This document shows positions 10,828-23,799 of a stretch of 64,000 nucleotides of DNA, piece after piece. Each line of letters opens with the position of its first letter. Position 1 is the first letter of the stretch. This stretch comes from Polytrichum commune (lineage: Eukaryota > Streptophyta > Polytrichopsida > Polytrichales > Polytrichaceae): positions 16,390,527-16,454,526 of the forward strand of contig OX485808.1 in NCBI GenBank assembly GCA_950295325.1, read 5' to 3'. Below the pieces are notes generated by a model, which was not told where the DNA came from, made no database searches, and saw only the letters and a list, made by a program, of their open reading frames with translations. A program made the translations under genes and the position numbers.

Positions 10828-13000
10828 TCAAGATGTTGGGGTTGCAGTAAGCGTTTGCTCCTCTACGCCAGGGCCGTGCTTCTTCACTGACTGCTGTTGC
10901 AAAGGGGAGGCCTGCATTGTTGTCCCACCACCACCTCGAACACGATGACCGGGTGTGCCGGTAAGAGTCTCCCCACGAAGAGCGGCAGCATAGCGATCCT
11001 CGATGCTTTCTTTACGCTGAATCTCCCCAAGCAATTGCCCTAACCTCTCCTTGTTCACTCTTCCCATCATCTGCCAAAATCCATCATAGTGCAAAACAGA
11101 GTTAGTCCCAAACAAATAAACAAACAAACAAACAAACAAACAAACAAACAGATGACTCTGAGGTTGCCACCAGCATGAATTATGAAGTTGATGCTCCAAA
11201 ATCCATCATAGTGCAAGAGTTAGTCCCAAACAAACAAAGAGATGACTCTAACGTTGCCACCAGCATAAATTATGAAGTTGATGGTTCATCTTCGAGTTTG
11301 TCTAAGTCTACATGTAATCCTGAGACAAGCATCACAAGAATTATAGGGCCCCTAAAGACTAGTGCCTCCTTTAAGAGGTGAACACCTTGAACGAGCACGG
11401 ACAAGCCGACCTACGCCTATCCCTCCAAAAGGCAAGCCCCTAGGTTCCCACATGAGTGGCTGAAAACACTTGGTTTGGCCGAATACCCCCACTATGATTG
11501 GGTGGACCATTAAGGTGCACCAAAAATCAGTTTTAGGAAGGTCACCCATCCAAGCACTATTATGGCCTTAGGCAACTTAACCTCGAAGTTCCCATGGGAT
11601 TTGGATTAAGGCCTCAGGTTTAGCCACCCATCCCCTCACAAATCTCTAATCAATTTGAGGGGTGTGACAAGGTTGAGGACTTACCATCAATAAAAGTACT
11701 GCAAACTAAGTAGTGAATGCAAGGAGCCTTACCACCACCACAGTAGCAGCGAAACAAGTATATGGTGCTTACTATAGCTCGTGGCAAGGCAACACATGCC
11801 CATTACGGGATGAAGTGGTCAGGCCATGGCAAGGTCATCCATTGCAGGTAATAATGTGCCCCTTGTATCCAATCAGGTATAAACACAGCAGCAAAATCAC
11901 TCGGCCTAACCACTATGGGAAGGAGAATCGTTTCAGTGAGACAGCAAAAGGATGTAATGCTGTGAAGATGGTGTACAAGTGACAATGCCTCGAATAAGGT
12001 CCACTCTACAACTCTCTTGCCACCATTGCAGGAGAATGCCAACACATTACATTTCATGATGAGCATCCATGTCCCTCTTAATTGCCGATCCCAAGCACAC
12101 ATTCACTTCAAGAAAGCAGAAGTCAACATCCTCAAACGTTGAGTTTATCCTCTAAATGGCAAGAAATAAACAGAAAGGACATGACATTCTGAGAGACCTG
12201 AAAAGACATTGATTCAAGTACACAGGGAAACCTCCATTAAAGACATCAAAAACATCTGAATTCATATACCATCAACAATGAGTTCACATTGATTCAATCA
12301 CATCAAACTACAACATTGAGTCGATCACTACCAAACATACGGTTGCAATTATAATAAAAAAATTCTATAATTTGTAGTTGCAACACCTAAAAGGTTGAAT
12401 AATGAGTTCAAATCAATGTGGAATGAAACATTAGCTAAATGTTGATAAATTGGCACTGAAAAGATATTAAAATCTGTATGTATCAACACTGACATAACAT
12501 TAAAGACTAGTCACTGGCATTTAGAGATGTAGACATGGAAATATTGCCATGGAGTCCTCTCTACCTCAACGCCGCAGTATGGTTTCTAAATTTCATAGTT
12601 GCAAGACCCAAAAGGTTAAATTATGAGTTGAATCAATCTTGAATGAAACATTAGCTAAATGTTGATGAGTTCAAACTGAAAAATGTATTAAACCCTAAAG
12701 GATAAGTATGTATCAACACTGAATCAACATTTAAACACTAGAATTTTGAGATGTAGAAATGGGAACATGTACCATGGAATCCTCTCTGCCTCGCTTCCGA
12801 AGCTCTTCATCAAGCTGACTTGGGCTGAGATTGGTAGCACTCATCACCGCTTCTCCTAAAACCCAAGATCCCATCAAACAAAGACTAGTGAAGCCCAAGA
12901 AGAAACCCTTGGATTGTTTGCTGTTGATCACTATCCATCGCCATGTCCCGCTCTTCTCCCATAAGAACGACATCCTTCCACTCCTCCACCCCCACTTCAA
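10828..13000 (-). CDS. Small conserved plant protein, function unknown (two coding exons)
   Basis: The model is exons 13000-12773 and 11070-10828 (minus strand), 156 residues. The donor is ATG|GTACAT and the acceptor TTTTGGCAG; both are phase 0. The N-terminus is Trp/Arg-rich, followed by a hydrophobic stretch at about residues 32-49 (one possible membrane helix), then LSPSQLDEELRKRGREDS. Exon 2 reads GRVNKERLGQLLGEIQRKE and DRYAAALRGETLTGTPGHR, which has the look of a conserved soluble domain. The Gly/Gln/Ser-rich tail is low complexity. I do not know the biochemical role. A short membrane-anchored organellar protein would fit but is not shown. Alternative starts are the internal Met at 12973, or an upstream exon (see 13565-13681). 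Confidence 0.6.
11078..11290. repeat. Tandem duplication in the intron next to exon 2
   Basis: Two copies of a block containing 'aaaatccatcatagtgcaa', 'gagttagtcccaaacaaa', 'gatgactct' and 'gttgccaccagcat' lie side by side. The unit nearest exon 2 contains sequence adjoining the intron's acceptor. Confidence 0.75.
11108..11150 (+). repeat. (AAAC)n microsatellite
   Basis: About ten uninterrupted AAAC-type units in the intron of the minus-strand gene. Confidence 0.95.
11533..11606 (-). repeat. 5S-rRNA-like segment (possibly Cassandra-type LTR or 5S-derived SINE)
   Basis: The reverse complement reads like the 3' half of plant 5S rRNA. On the plus strand I see 'aggtcacccatccaagcact' (5S: GGGTGACCT, with one indel), then 'ggcaacttaacctcgaagtt' and 'cccatggga' (5S: AACTCCGAAGTTAAGC and ATCCCATC). 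Several mismatches rule out an intact 5S gene. A TGTCACACCCC start on the minus strand at 11669 is compatible with an LTR beginning there, as in Cassandra retrotransposons, which carry 5S sequence in their LTRs. I cannot fix the other LTR end. Confidence 0.55.
12410..12800 (-). repeat. Tandem duplication including the end of exon 1
   Basis: The blocks at about 12385-12590 and 12600-12800 share 'ttgcaa..ccaaaaggtt', 'gaatgaaacattagctaaat', 'tatgtatcaacactga' and a version of the exon-1 end ('ccatgga.tcctctct.cctc'). The copy at about 12550-12585 is a decayed duplicate of the exon-1 donor region of the small conserved gene. Confidence 0.75.
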
Positions 13001-13084
13001 AATCTTTAATTCTTCACAACAACCTTTCCCAATTCTCCCAAAGGAACCTGCAATTCACACAACCCTCAGTGCATAACCTCAATT

Positions 13085-13590
13085 CTTCAACATTCTTCAT
13101 CACAACAACAAAACCCTAATTTGACACCTTGCGAGAAATATTTGTAGCATCATATGTTCGAAATTATTGGTTTCCCGCGGGAAACAGTTTGCAATAGCAT
13201 GCGAATTGAAACCCCCACAAATTCTACCAGCATTCTTGGAGGAGAAGTAAAAACCCAAAAATATCTGTGAAGCAGAGGACATGTTTTGTGGATACCTTGC
13301 AAAAGGAACCAATCAGCTCAATTTTCATCATTCTTGATTACAACAACAAAACCCTAATTTGACAAATTCAACCTGGTGCATGCACAACTTGCAAGAAAAA
13401 ATCGCAGCATCACATCTGAAAAATTTCCTGCCGGACCCAAAATTCCTAAACAGTTTCCAAAGTATCACCCGAATTGAAAACCCACAAACTCTACCGAGAT
13501 TCTTGAAGGACACCTGTAAGTACCCAAAAATGTCTGTGTAGAAGAGGAGATGTTTTGTGGATACCTTGCACAAGGAACCGCTCAGCTCGC
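13085..13590 (-). repeat. Tandem duplication (~240-bp units) 5' of the small conserved gene
   Basis: The units at about 13090-13310 and 13325-13590 share 'aaaccctaatttgaca', 'cttgc.agaaa', 'acagttt.c', 'cgaattgaaa.cc' and 'atgttttgtggataccttgc' followed by 'aaggaacc'. The minus-strand donor AAG|GTATCC is present in one copy and its equivalent in the other. Confidence 0.8.
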
Positions 13591-13681
13591 AATTCTTCAC
13601 AGATTTGAGGTCGTCGATGGAATGAGTGTGCCAATCTGTTGCGAAACTAAGGCAGCGGTGGAGCAGAGGCCGACGTAGCAA
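13565..13681 (-). CDS. Possible upstream exon of the small conserved gene
   Basis: An ATG at 13681 opens a 39-residue frame (MLRRPLLHRCLSFATDW...GSLCK). It ends at an AAG|GTATCC donor, phase 0. The Arg/Leu-rich start resembles an organelle-targeting peptide. Whether it splices into the exon at 13000 is unproven: an acceptor near 13050 ('gaattgcag') exists, but the joined frame is not convincing. Confidence 0.25.
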
Positions 13682-13689
13682 GGAAACCC

Positions 13690-14679
13690 AACACCGAAAT
13701 CCTGCTTCGTAAGACGAATATCATCCGATGGTCGAAAAGTATCAAAAATAATATTAACTTTTAACCCTTGGAGAGTGGATTTTTAACAATTGAGATGATT
13801 TAACATGAAACACTTTCAATGCTCAGATGTTGTTTACATTTGAAACACACTTGTTACAAATCACTTAAAGCACATCTTACAACTACATGATTCTTAACAA
13901 ATCTACAGTAGCAGTGACCCTAGTCGTCAGAATTTATTTGAAAAAATCAAAACTATGAAAACATGCAACATCTTGGAATCATGACAATGAATTTCTAGAA
14001 AATCAAACTTGACCTAGAAGCAACAATCAAAATACAAAATCATACTCTCTCCATCATTTTAACAAGACATATTCATATTTTCAGCACGTCTTCTAAATCA
14101 ATGATGAAATTCTTGGAAAGTTTCGAATAAACCTTATGAAGTGCTTCCATCCTGATAAATAAATATATCATTTCTATGAGGGGAAAAAGAAGACTGGTAT
14201 TTACTCTTATGTGTGGTATTCATTCATTCAAAAACTTGTATATTAGGGGTATTAATTTCATGGTCATGTGTGCACGTGGTTCCCAATTCTAATGATGAGT
14301 GCACCCCCCGAGGTGCAAATTCTCTAACCCTTTTGCAATGTTTTATACCATGGTATCTTAAAATTTACATAAATTTAATTTTATGGAATTTATAACAACC
14401 TATATTACTTTGAACTCAAAGTCAAATACATTGTGGGGCTTAGTTTATTTTGAAACCGCTTTAATTTTTATATCATCAATTTAAAAATAAAATAAAATAA
14501 AAACCCCTATCTTTGGCTGCACGTAGTTTCTAATTTTTGGGGAGTGGCAACCTCGGGAAAGCATCACAAATTCAAATAACCACCCACGTTAATTTTCAAG
14601 AATTTATGTGGCCCATGCTATTTCTATTAACAATGTAATGTGGTTTGAAAATTAATTTGGTCCATAACAATTCTCATCC
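13690..14679. other. No gene recognised
   Basis: AT-rich intergenic DNA without a supported feature. Confidence 0.5.
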
Positions 14680-14687
14680 CATTCTCA

Positions 14688-15507
14688 CACGGGTAGATCA
14701 CTTAGTGCATTTTAAAAACGACGTGCGGCATAATATAGAGAGGATTAAAATCAAAGGAATTCCAAATAATGAAGGGGCCATTAAATGTAGACAATCCCAT
14801 TATAAGTAAGTTAGATGAACATAAAACGTGGGCCATTATTTTTTGTAAAATTAATACAGGGGCTAAAGATAAGGATCCTAGAAGGTATGTTTAGTATGGT
14901 ATGTAAATGGGTCAGCATTTTGTAAACCGCATGTTGTGTTTGTGAACACACGGACATTTTTCCTCTGTTTCCACCCTTACCCTATTTGTGGTGTACTTGG
15001 GGTTATTTTGTATGCATTGTAACATTCTGGACTCCACCCTAAATTGTAAATTCTAAACCCGCTTTACTATGCTCTATGTTTTTGGTCACTTGCATTGCAA
15101 TGACCGCTATGGTATTTGTGTTGGCATCTCCTATGTGTTTTCATCATAACAGTGTTTGCAATGATATTACTTTGCTATGGTCTCCTATGTGTTTTCTTCA
15201 TAACTTTGTTTGCAATGGTATTATTGTTTGCACCCTTCTTTGTTTCCATGCTTTCCCTCAACACTCGTCAATTGCATTAGGAAGTAGATTAGCTTTTATT
15301 ACTTAAAAGGAATATAGAGTACAAAAAATTACAGTGACTTGGATAATATAAGTAATGGAAGGGTGCAAACAAATGGGCCATTTATGACATTTAAGTAATT
15401 ATAGGGAGGATTTAATTCAGCCCTTGAAGGTAAATTGCCCCCCAAAAAAAAAAAAAAAACCCAGCCGCACGTGGTGCACAAAAATGCCTTAGAGTGATCT
15501 AGCCGTG
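14688..15507 (+). mobile_element. hAT-like non-autonomous element, longer variant (820 bp), 8-bp TSD
   Basis: It has the same ends and flanking thirds as 7506-8023 (CACGGGTAGATCACT start, inverted end with one mismatch, TAGCCGTG). It is flanked by the 8-bp duplication CATTCTCA at 14680-14687 and 15508-15515. The centre differs: 14913-15304 replaces the shorter middle of the other copy. That insert contains a local duplication ('tctcctatgtgttttc' appears twice, about 60 bp apart). Confidence 0.88.
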
Positions 15508-15515
15508 CATTCTCA

Positions 15516-18500
15516 TTATGAGAATTAGTGTGAGCTTCAAAAAATTACTATGGCCCATAGTATTAGGACAATTTAATGCACTTCTTGGCTATTGTCCATC
15601 TACATGCAAAGAGCATTATTTTGTGGAAGGTAAGAAGCCCATTTTATATAACACTAAGAGTGAATTTTATCGAGTAGTAACGCACTCATAACATACCGCT
15701 TTGACTCGGAGTTGGTACCCACAAAGACCAAGTTGTTTACATGGAGGCCTCATGGAACCTCAACATAAGAATATGATCATGTTTATAGCAATATGGTTGG
15801 ATGCACTTGCATATCACCCAAATTGATCTCCAATGATGAACTAACCTCACTTCTATGACAAATATATTTCATCTCAAGTGATGAACTAACCTCACTTCTT
15901 GCTCATTTATTATCAAATCAAACATATTTCTTTATCATTGATGAAATCAATAAACACTTGTTCGTTTATTGGATGTAACTCATACAAATTTGTTTCTACA
16001 ATATAAGTCGTTGTTCTAACTCTATCATTAAATGATTCGTCCACTCATAGGTCCACATCGATTCATTCCTATTTTGATACTGACACAACCCTATTTCCAA
16101 ATTGGAAGGCCGGTCCAAGAGGTCAATAGGTTGTTGATTCTCAATCCACCTATTGCCAATTTTGTGGTTAACCCCATATACTCTTCCCAAATACCAAGTG
16201 TTGGTGATTAATATTTTGGCCAACTTGCTTTTTTGCCCCTCTTTTCTTGACTCCTTCAACTACTCCTTGAGAGATAAATGATACCGCACGATCACATTCC
16301 AATTTCAATGAATAATCAATATCCGTAGCTCTAGATAGTCAAACTTTTGGTTGATATACAACATACCAAACCTAATTCTAGTGAGCCTATCAATGGACAA
16401 CATGAGTCACACTTGAATTATAAGATTGGCAATTGTTGGAGACCCTGACAAGACATATATTGATATTACTCTCATATTCAATATGAACAAAAGTAGGCAA
16501 TGTTTGTCACTAAGAACCTCCGATTCACGTGGTTGAATTGAAATGCAGTGTAATTTATAATGCAAAAGCAAAGGTAAGGCAGTGGCCGAAATTTGTTGAT
16601 ATTGAAGATGAAGATGGGCACCATAAACTGACGTCCAAAGGTGTTAATTCTACGATGGCCCCCAAAACACCACATTTTGTAGCAACAATATCATTAACGG
16701 AACAAGAAGCAACCACAAGAAGAAGAGAAGAAAAACCACATGTGAGCTCCACAATGGGAAACCTTTAGGGTTTCCAAACAGTGGTCTTCCCCTTCTCATT
16801 ATAAACCTTAAATTTCATGAATGAATTTGGTTTACATATTGGATGAAATCCTCATTTGGACCTCTTGTAGACTACCCACTTTATTATAATTGACTATGGA
16901 CCTAAAGGTAGAAATACAACTAGGATTATATGAATAATATGCCTAGTATATTTACAAAGCCAGAATAAAGAATACCCGTACCTTATGTATATTTCATAAC
17001 CCTTAGGCACAAGTAATACTCTTGTTGTGCACCCACATAGGTCCATACTTTAACAATGAGGGCACCTCCCCAAATGTGCACTACCAGTCCCACCCATAGT
17101 GGAGGATAATCTCGGGGGGGGGGGGGGCAGTGTGTTAAAAAGTTAAGGATATAGGTGCAAACAACCACTATTTTATAGGGGGGTATTACTTTCAATTCTC
17201 TTTTTTTTTTCACATGCTATTATTATAAAATTTTCTACTTTGGGTTAATAAAAAAATGGCTTGCATTACTTATAATTCCAAATTACCTAATATTCCATAC
17301 CCTATAGTACTTTAAAGATGTTCAATGCCATTTTTGATACCCTATATTACTCTTAAGTCCATTTATAATTTTTTGTCCCTATGTTTTTAAAATACCCTAT
17401 CATTTGTTCGCACGTATATTGCTACTCCAACCAATGACTACCCCCCCCCCCCCAAGAGGATAATCACAAGGCTAAACCGAATTGTAATGAATTATTGACT
17501 CTACCTTCTAAAATGGTTTTTGAAATGAGCCAAGATTTCGCCTCGGTCAGATAACCAACTGGAATTGGTCGCATGTGGAGGATAATTATAGGGCACAACA
17601 CGCTTGTGACAAGCCACTTGTTGATGTATGATAAATATATGGTACATGAAAATGACAAACTCCAACCTTTCAAAGTAATTAAAAGGTACTACGAAATATG
17701 CACAACGAGATGCACAATTACAAAATTACCGAATTGAATGGGTCAGTTAATTGCTTGTCATCAAAATAATAACCCTCAAACAATCAGACCTTGGCCACAC
17801 GTGGTTCCCATAAGTGATACTAAATGTTAGCCCTGGGACTACTTTTATCCTATAACTAATATTCCATGTGTTGTCCTAAATTTTCATGAAGATTTAGGAG
17901 AAGACCTGAGATATGAAACCCACATTGTTTCCACCCCAACTAGAAAATTAATATGACCCACACTAATTTTCCACCCACACTAACATGACCATTTAGTGTA
18001 GCCTTCAATGCATGCATGCAACCCTTGCATTTTACACCCTTCATGTGCAAGGAGGCCACCTTGTGGTTGATGGATTAAGGACTAGGGCTATTAAGCCCTC
18101 CGGGCCAACACCTTTCAATATTTTTTTTTCAAGGCTTGGGGACCTCTTGGTGGTCTTGATGGCCTCATATAAAAAATTGTGACATCTAAGAGTATATCAA
18201 ACATACAATGATGCTTTATCTTAATATGCTCAAAGCAACATCAAATTACTAAACATGAGTTTTTATGGTTTGACTATCACTTAGATATTCATCACAAACC
18301 TCCAAATTTATGTGTCAACATTGATTTTGCATCAATTCAAACTACAATATTGAATCAATGCCTACCAAACACATGGGTGCAAATTTCATCAAGTTTGTTT
18401 AAATATTTTATGGTCACAAGACCTAAATTTTTTTATTTATGAGTTGAATCAATGTTAAATGAATCAATAGGTAGCTAAAATGTTGAGTTAACACCTGAAA

Positions 18501-20500
18501 AGGGGGGGGGGGGGAGTCACTCCTCTTGTGTTGTGTAATCACGTGCGTACAAAGGGTATTTTTATGTTGGATTTTAGGGAACCCTTTAAGTAGAAAAAGG
18601 CAACTTCACGAACATTTAGCACCCTATAGGTAATTATAAAAGAAAACCTAGACTATTTCAAATGATGCTAAATTACTTATAAAATTTTGAATTACTTGTT
18701 TTGTATGAAGGAAAACTTAAGACTCCAATATGACATGGCATATATCCACGTTGCTATATATTGGTGAAAGAAGAGTGTACACATCATAACCCAGTTGTTT
18801 AATTTCTATCCATTTTGCATGTATTATATGTGAATATACTCATTCTATTATTTATTTTTTAATCCTCTATTATTTTTGTCATACTAATTTCTTTCTACCT
18901 CAAACCTAAAGTGGAGGTTTTCCCCTTATGCTAAATTATATATAATCACATCTTTCATAATTTAAGTAGGCTATGGTAGATCCAAAGTTTCTATATTTTT
19001 TCTTGCCAATGAATAAAAAGCACCCTATAGTTGTTCTCATGTGGTTCCTACTTTTCGGCCAGTCACACCCCCCCCCCCTTGAGGTTAACACTGAAAATAT
19101 AGTAAACCCTAAAGGACATGAACACTGACTTAATGTTAAACACTAGTCACTTGCATTTTGACATTGTCTTGGCATGCTCTTATAAAAATAATCAATTTTC
19201 TATTGTTAAAAAATCATTCTATTAGCAAGGTAAAACTCAAGTTAGATCATGGCCCGGAGACAATGTTCTTCTTGGAGCAAGTAATTTTATAACCACAACA
19301 TATGATGGATCATTTTAAACCACAAATCTAGTAAGCATGGACAAACAATATTGCATATGAAAGTTTTGTGTGGGTTGTTAATATTGTTACAAAAATTTAC
19401 TTTGTTTGAATAAAATACTAGAACATATGATGACAACCCCAATGATACACATACTTTGAGAAACTATGTGGTTGTAACATTACCAAGGATGTGTTGCTTT
19501 CACTAACAATGCTCACATATACACCCAACAAAAACATGTTCACTACATGAAATGTAATTCATAAATTGAGGTCGGTTTTTGACAACATTATCATGGGACT
19601 TGTCAATATTGAATTACTTGTCTATTATATCATCAAGTCCAAAATTCATGCATGTTCTCAATGTGATTGATACCCCATCAAACAATTTATGCATCACTTG
19701 TCTATCCAACCCATTACATCATGTAAGTATGTGGGTGTTATTTTGTTACTTTTCTAAATTGGACGGCTTTACATGATTGGTGTATGTTTCAACAAAGATC
19801 AGAGAACAAACATCATAAAGACAAATGTTACAAAAGGAATTAGACCTCCTCTTCATATTTGATTAACCACTCCACACTCAATAGTCAATGCAATTGGGAG
19901 GACTTGTGCATACAATTGAGGAATCAACATACATGCAATTTTGATAACCATAACCAAATCAGGGGAAGTTCAGTTTTCACTCCAATTTCTTTTGTTGTTG
20001 CATTGTAAAAAAAATTCTCTTGCCATTTCATTTTGTAGATCTAATCAGTTGTAGAAGTTGGAGAACATGAAGAAACCACACCGAATAGCACCCACCTACC
20101 TTAACGGTCCTCCCCCACACATTCCATAGCCCCGTCATTTCATGTACTTCATGAGTGACTAGGCCTAATTGTTTCCAATAGACTCCACCAAATATCACTC
20201 CGTGTCCGGGTGCTCCACCAAATTGTCGGCCACTTGGTTAATAAAGGCACCCTAAACCACCCCCCTAAGTGTTAGTGTACACTAACTTTTTTTTACAACT
20301 GCAACACTTTGTGCCACTTAATGTGGATTACCATTTAAAGTTATACGTTGCTATAGCCTTAATGTAAGTTTCATCCTCTACCCAAATAACATACTCGGTA
20401 AACAAAAAATTCTCAATAAAGGAAAAATAAATGAAAGAAATCATAGCAAAAGTGAAGCTCCAAATGATAACCCTCGCAAATAGGACACATAGGACACATA
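15516..20500. other. Gene-poor region with G/C homopolymers
   Basis: No coding region is supported. It holds G14 at 17114-17127, C13 at 17441-17453, G13 at 18502-18514 and C11 at about 19068-19078. The segment 17813-18000 has several 'acactaa'/'tttagtgt' words that may be another remnant of the TTTAGTGT-end elements. Confidence 0.5.
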
Positions 20501-23450
20501 AGTGTACATATTGAGATTAGTCACTACCTAGTGTGCAATGTCAAGTGACACTTTCCCATGCAATCCCACGCCACAAATGACTTTTGGACGACAAAATGAT
20601 GGATACATTTTATGGCAAAGGATCTCCGTATGTTTGTGGACGTTTCTTCTTGAATTGAAAGATGTTGATGCTCATGACTTTGGGCTTGAATGGAGTAGGA
20701 ACGCCACATTGATTGCGTTGAAAAATAATTGTAGTAGAGTCCATTCTAGGTCGAATTTCGACCCATCCACAAAGCAACTCGCGACAAACTAGATTGCTAC
20801 TTGACGCCCCCATGGAAGTGGACCATCCCGCTTGTCCGGGCACCGTGTATATCGTCACGGTCCGTGTTCCGTGCTTCCTTTCCGTGTTGGGAGTCCGTAA
20901 TCCGTGGTCCGTGTCCGTGTTTGTGTCCTAAAAACGACATTGCCTCTTCAAATAGTAAGCCTAACTTAAAAGCTACAAAATGAAAGAGCCGGTGAGCTAA
21001 CATCTACACTTGTAGTCTCGTACCATGGTACAAATTAAGCCACCCCAACTTTGTGTGTTGACCGTAAAGGCTATGCTTTGTTTTGTGTTCCTAGGTTTCA
21101 TCGCCCTCTTCGAGTCATTCAAAGACGTTAGTGTCATGTTGTGTATGTGTATGTGTATGTGTATAAGTATAAGTAGTCATCGAATGCAAAAGGAGGCATT
21201 TCGCATTGTCACCGTGTTGACAAGAATATCGAGTGTCGATTGAGTTGAGGTATGTAGGTTTTATGTGGTTATTGTTTCATAGATTAGTTGGTGTGTGGTT
21301 ATGCAAGGATCAAGGAACAAACATCATAAAGACACGTGTTCAAGAGAGATTGGGCTACATTTTCAGATTTTATTGACTTCTCCGCACTCAATAGTGAACA
21401 CGATTGAAGAGACTTGTGTAATTCACTTAAGAAAAATCATCAAACATATATTTCCAATAATTGTAACTTAATCATGGGAGGTTCAAACTTTAATCTAGTT
21501 TTTGTTGATGTTTCATCATTACTTTGTGAAGTAATAGAATCTTGAGGACATAAATATGATCAATAGAAGATGGAGCACAAAGAAAAACTAATTGAATAAC
21601 ACATGCATGCTTTAGACCAAAGGATGCAAGGAGTTTGAACCTTGAACTTCATGCACATGCCTAGGACATATGTATGTGGGGGGCGTGACAGTGTGTACAA
21701 ATTGCAAGCATTATATGATCTTCAAACAATCAAATCGTCCAAAAATCTCTTGACATGTGAGCACTTCATAAAGTATAGAGGACAATCATTCATATAATGT
21801 TATGATCAAGTTTTTGGAAGTGAGGAAGAATTTCAATAGCTACATTTGGAAGAACAAATCACCCGATCTTTTTGTGATTGTGAGCAATATCTAATCGTTT
21901 GACCCCGGAAGTCTCATTTTGGGACATTTGGTCCATGTAGTGTTCAATTTGAGAACACCAACCAACCAATCCACACTAGATTAACTTAGGCATAGATATT
22001 TTTAAAGCCAAAAATATCTACCCTTTCCCCATGAACCCCACACTTGATTCAAGTGAAGGCCGACATGTCTCATTCAAACCATCTATGGTACAATGGAATT
22101 TGCAAGAAAATGGAAACAATCTTCAAACCAACAAGAAATTTCATGGCACCCTCTTATCATTTGAAACTAGTAGGCATCATTTCAGGTTGTTGCTTTTTTA
22201 AATAAAACAAATGTGTATATATAGTTTTATTTTATTTTATTTTTTCCAACACATGGAAAGACACAACACGTGGACACTAAAATCCTACGAGGAGTTTTGC
22301 TTGAAGGGGACTGCTCTAGGGACGGATCGGGACTTAGAGGAGCAAGAGCCAAGAGCCAAGGACAAAGAAGTCAAAGGTGAAAAATCACACCGACCAAACA
22401 AAGGGCCGACACAAGGAACAATCCACAAAAACATGCCTAAAAAGCCAAGGGTAGGGCGGGTCAAAGACCTAACACAACACACTATGGCCCTCCTTCAAAA
22501 GAAAACCTATTAACATGCCAAAGATGATCGTTTTTGCACATTTGCAGAGAGCCTCATGGAGGCCCCACGACATGTTGAGCCGATCAAGAAACCAACCCTC
22601 GCCTTCATGTGTGGACTTAATGCTTCGAAGGGCTTTAGCCCAAGCTAAACGGCCATATCCTGAAGGTGATACCAAACCATACCTAGTCTCCAACTTGGTG
22701 GTGGGCCATGATTCTTGATTGTAGACTTTGTTGTTTGTGCATAACCAAATCACTCATAGTGCAATCCCATGAAGAAGACGCCAATTGCCAATGAAGTTGT
22801 TGAAGCCAACACCCTTACATTTGAGCACATCAACCAACCAAGCCGCTCAATTTAGGGTTGGGTTAACATAAGCATTCGGGTCCTTTGGGCCCAATACAAC
22901 TATTAATACACCCTTACTTTTCATACTCAAGATTGATTACTCAAACTAAAAATGGTGTAAATGTCATGAGTGGGGAATGTCAAGATTTGGCCAAAAAATG
23001 ATGCCACGTTAACATCACTTCATTCTTATCAGACATGTCAACTCCTTGGGTCCAAAAGTCTGCTCTTGACCAATAACATTGCTTGATTTTAGAATGTTCC
23101 TTGACTTTGGATCCTAGTGTGAAGCCACCTGTAAGTATGGATGGAGAGAGAGAATTATCCCATACAAGCGTACCTCTCATGCATCCAACATAAAAACTTG
23201 ACCACTTACATGTTTGTGCCCGATCATCTCCAAACGACTTGGACTGGACTAATTTGGGGTCTTTAGAGCTAATTGTAGTGTCAGAGAAACTAAAAATAAC
23301 AACCTCCAAGCTACATACTATTTAAAAGCTTTTATGATGGATGAATGAGAGGTACCATAGACCCTTCCATGGCTAAATTCTATGTAGTTTTGGCTCACAA
23401 ACTGCCACCACCTGGCTCAAGTGGAAACCGAAGCAAGTGAGTGAGTGATC
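20500..23450. other. No gene recognised
   Basis: A Pyr-rich 'ccgtg' repeat patch lies at about 20855-20925, and a short (GTATGT)n-type run at about 21140-21165. Open frames here are short and show no family pattern. Confidence 0.45.
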
Positions 23451-23491
23451 TTCTTCTTCTTCTTCTTCTTCTTCTTCTTCTTCTTCTTCTT
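23450..23491 (+). repeat. (CTT)n microsatellite
   Basis: About 14 perfect TTC/CTT units. Confidence 0.97.
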
Positions 23492-23739
23492 TGTTGCAAA
23501 GAAATTCATGAAAAGGTCAAAGGGCATGTTATTCCAAAGTGTATATTTACTCCTTCCTCAGTGCGGTAAGTTAAGTACACTTGGGGACTACACGGATTAT
23601 CCCATTTAGTGAGAATGGGCTAATAGTGTGTGTGGGAAATTAGTGAACATGATACTAAATCTCTTTACCCTATGAAATTAGTGCCACCAAAAGATTTAGG
23701 GTTTCAAGAGTCCAAAGTGTCAAAGCGTCAAAAATTCTC

Positions 23740-23743
<4 letters not shown>

Positions 23744-23779
<36 letters not shown>
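23744..23779 (+). repeat. (CT)n microsatellite
   Basis: About 18 perfect CT units. A second (CT)n tract of about 11 units is at 24964-24986, just after three copies of an 11-bp 'gaagctttgaa' unit (about 24918-24955). Confidence 0.97.
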
Positions 23780-23781
<2 letters not shown>

Positions 23782-23799
23782 TCTTGATATTGCCATAAA

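Noticed and set aside
11533-11606. Intact 5S rRNA gene
   Set aside because: Only part of the 5S sequence is recognisable and it carries mismatches and an indel. No tandem 5S units.
12831-13076. Plus-strand gene
   Set aside because: It is the antisense shadow of exon 1 of the minus-strand conserved gene, whose splice sites and partner exon are consistent.
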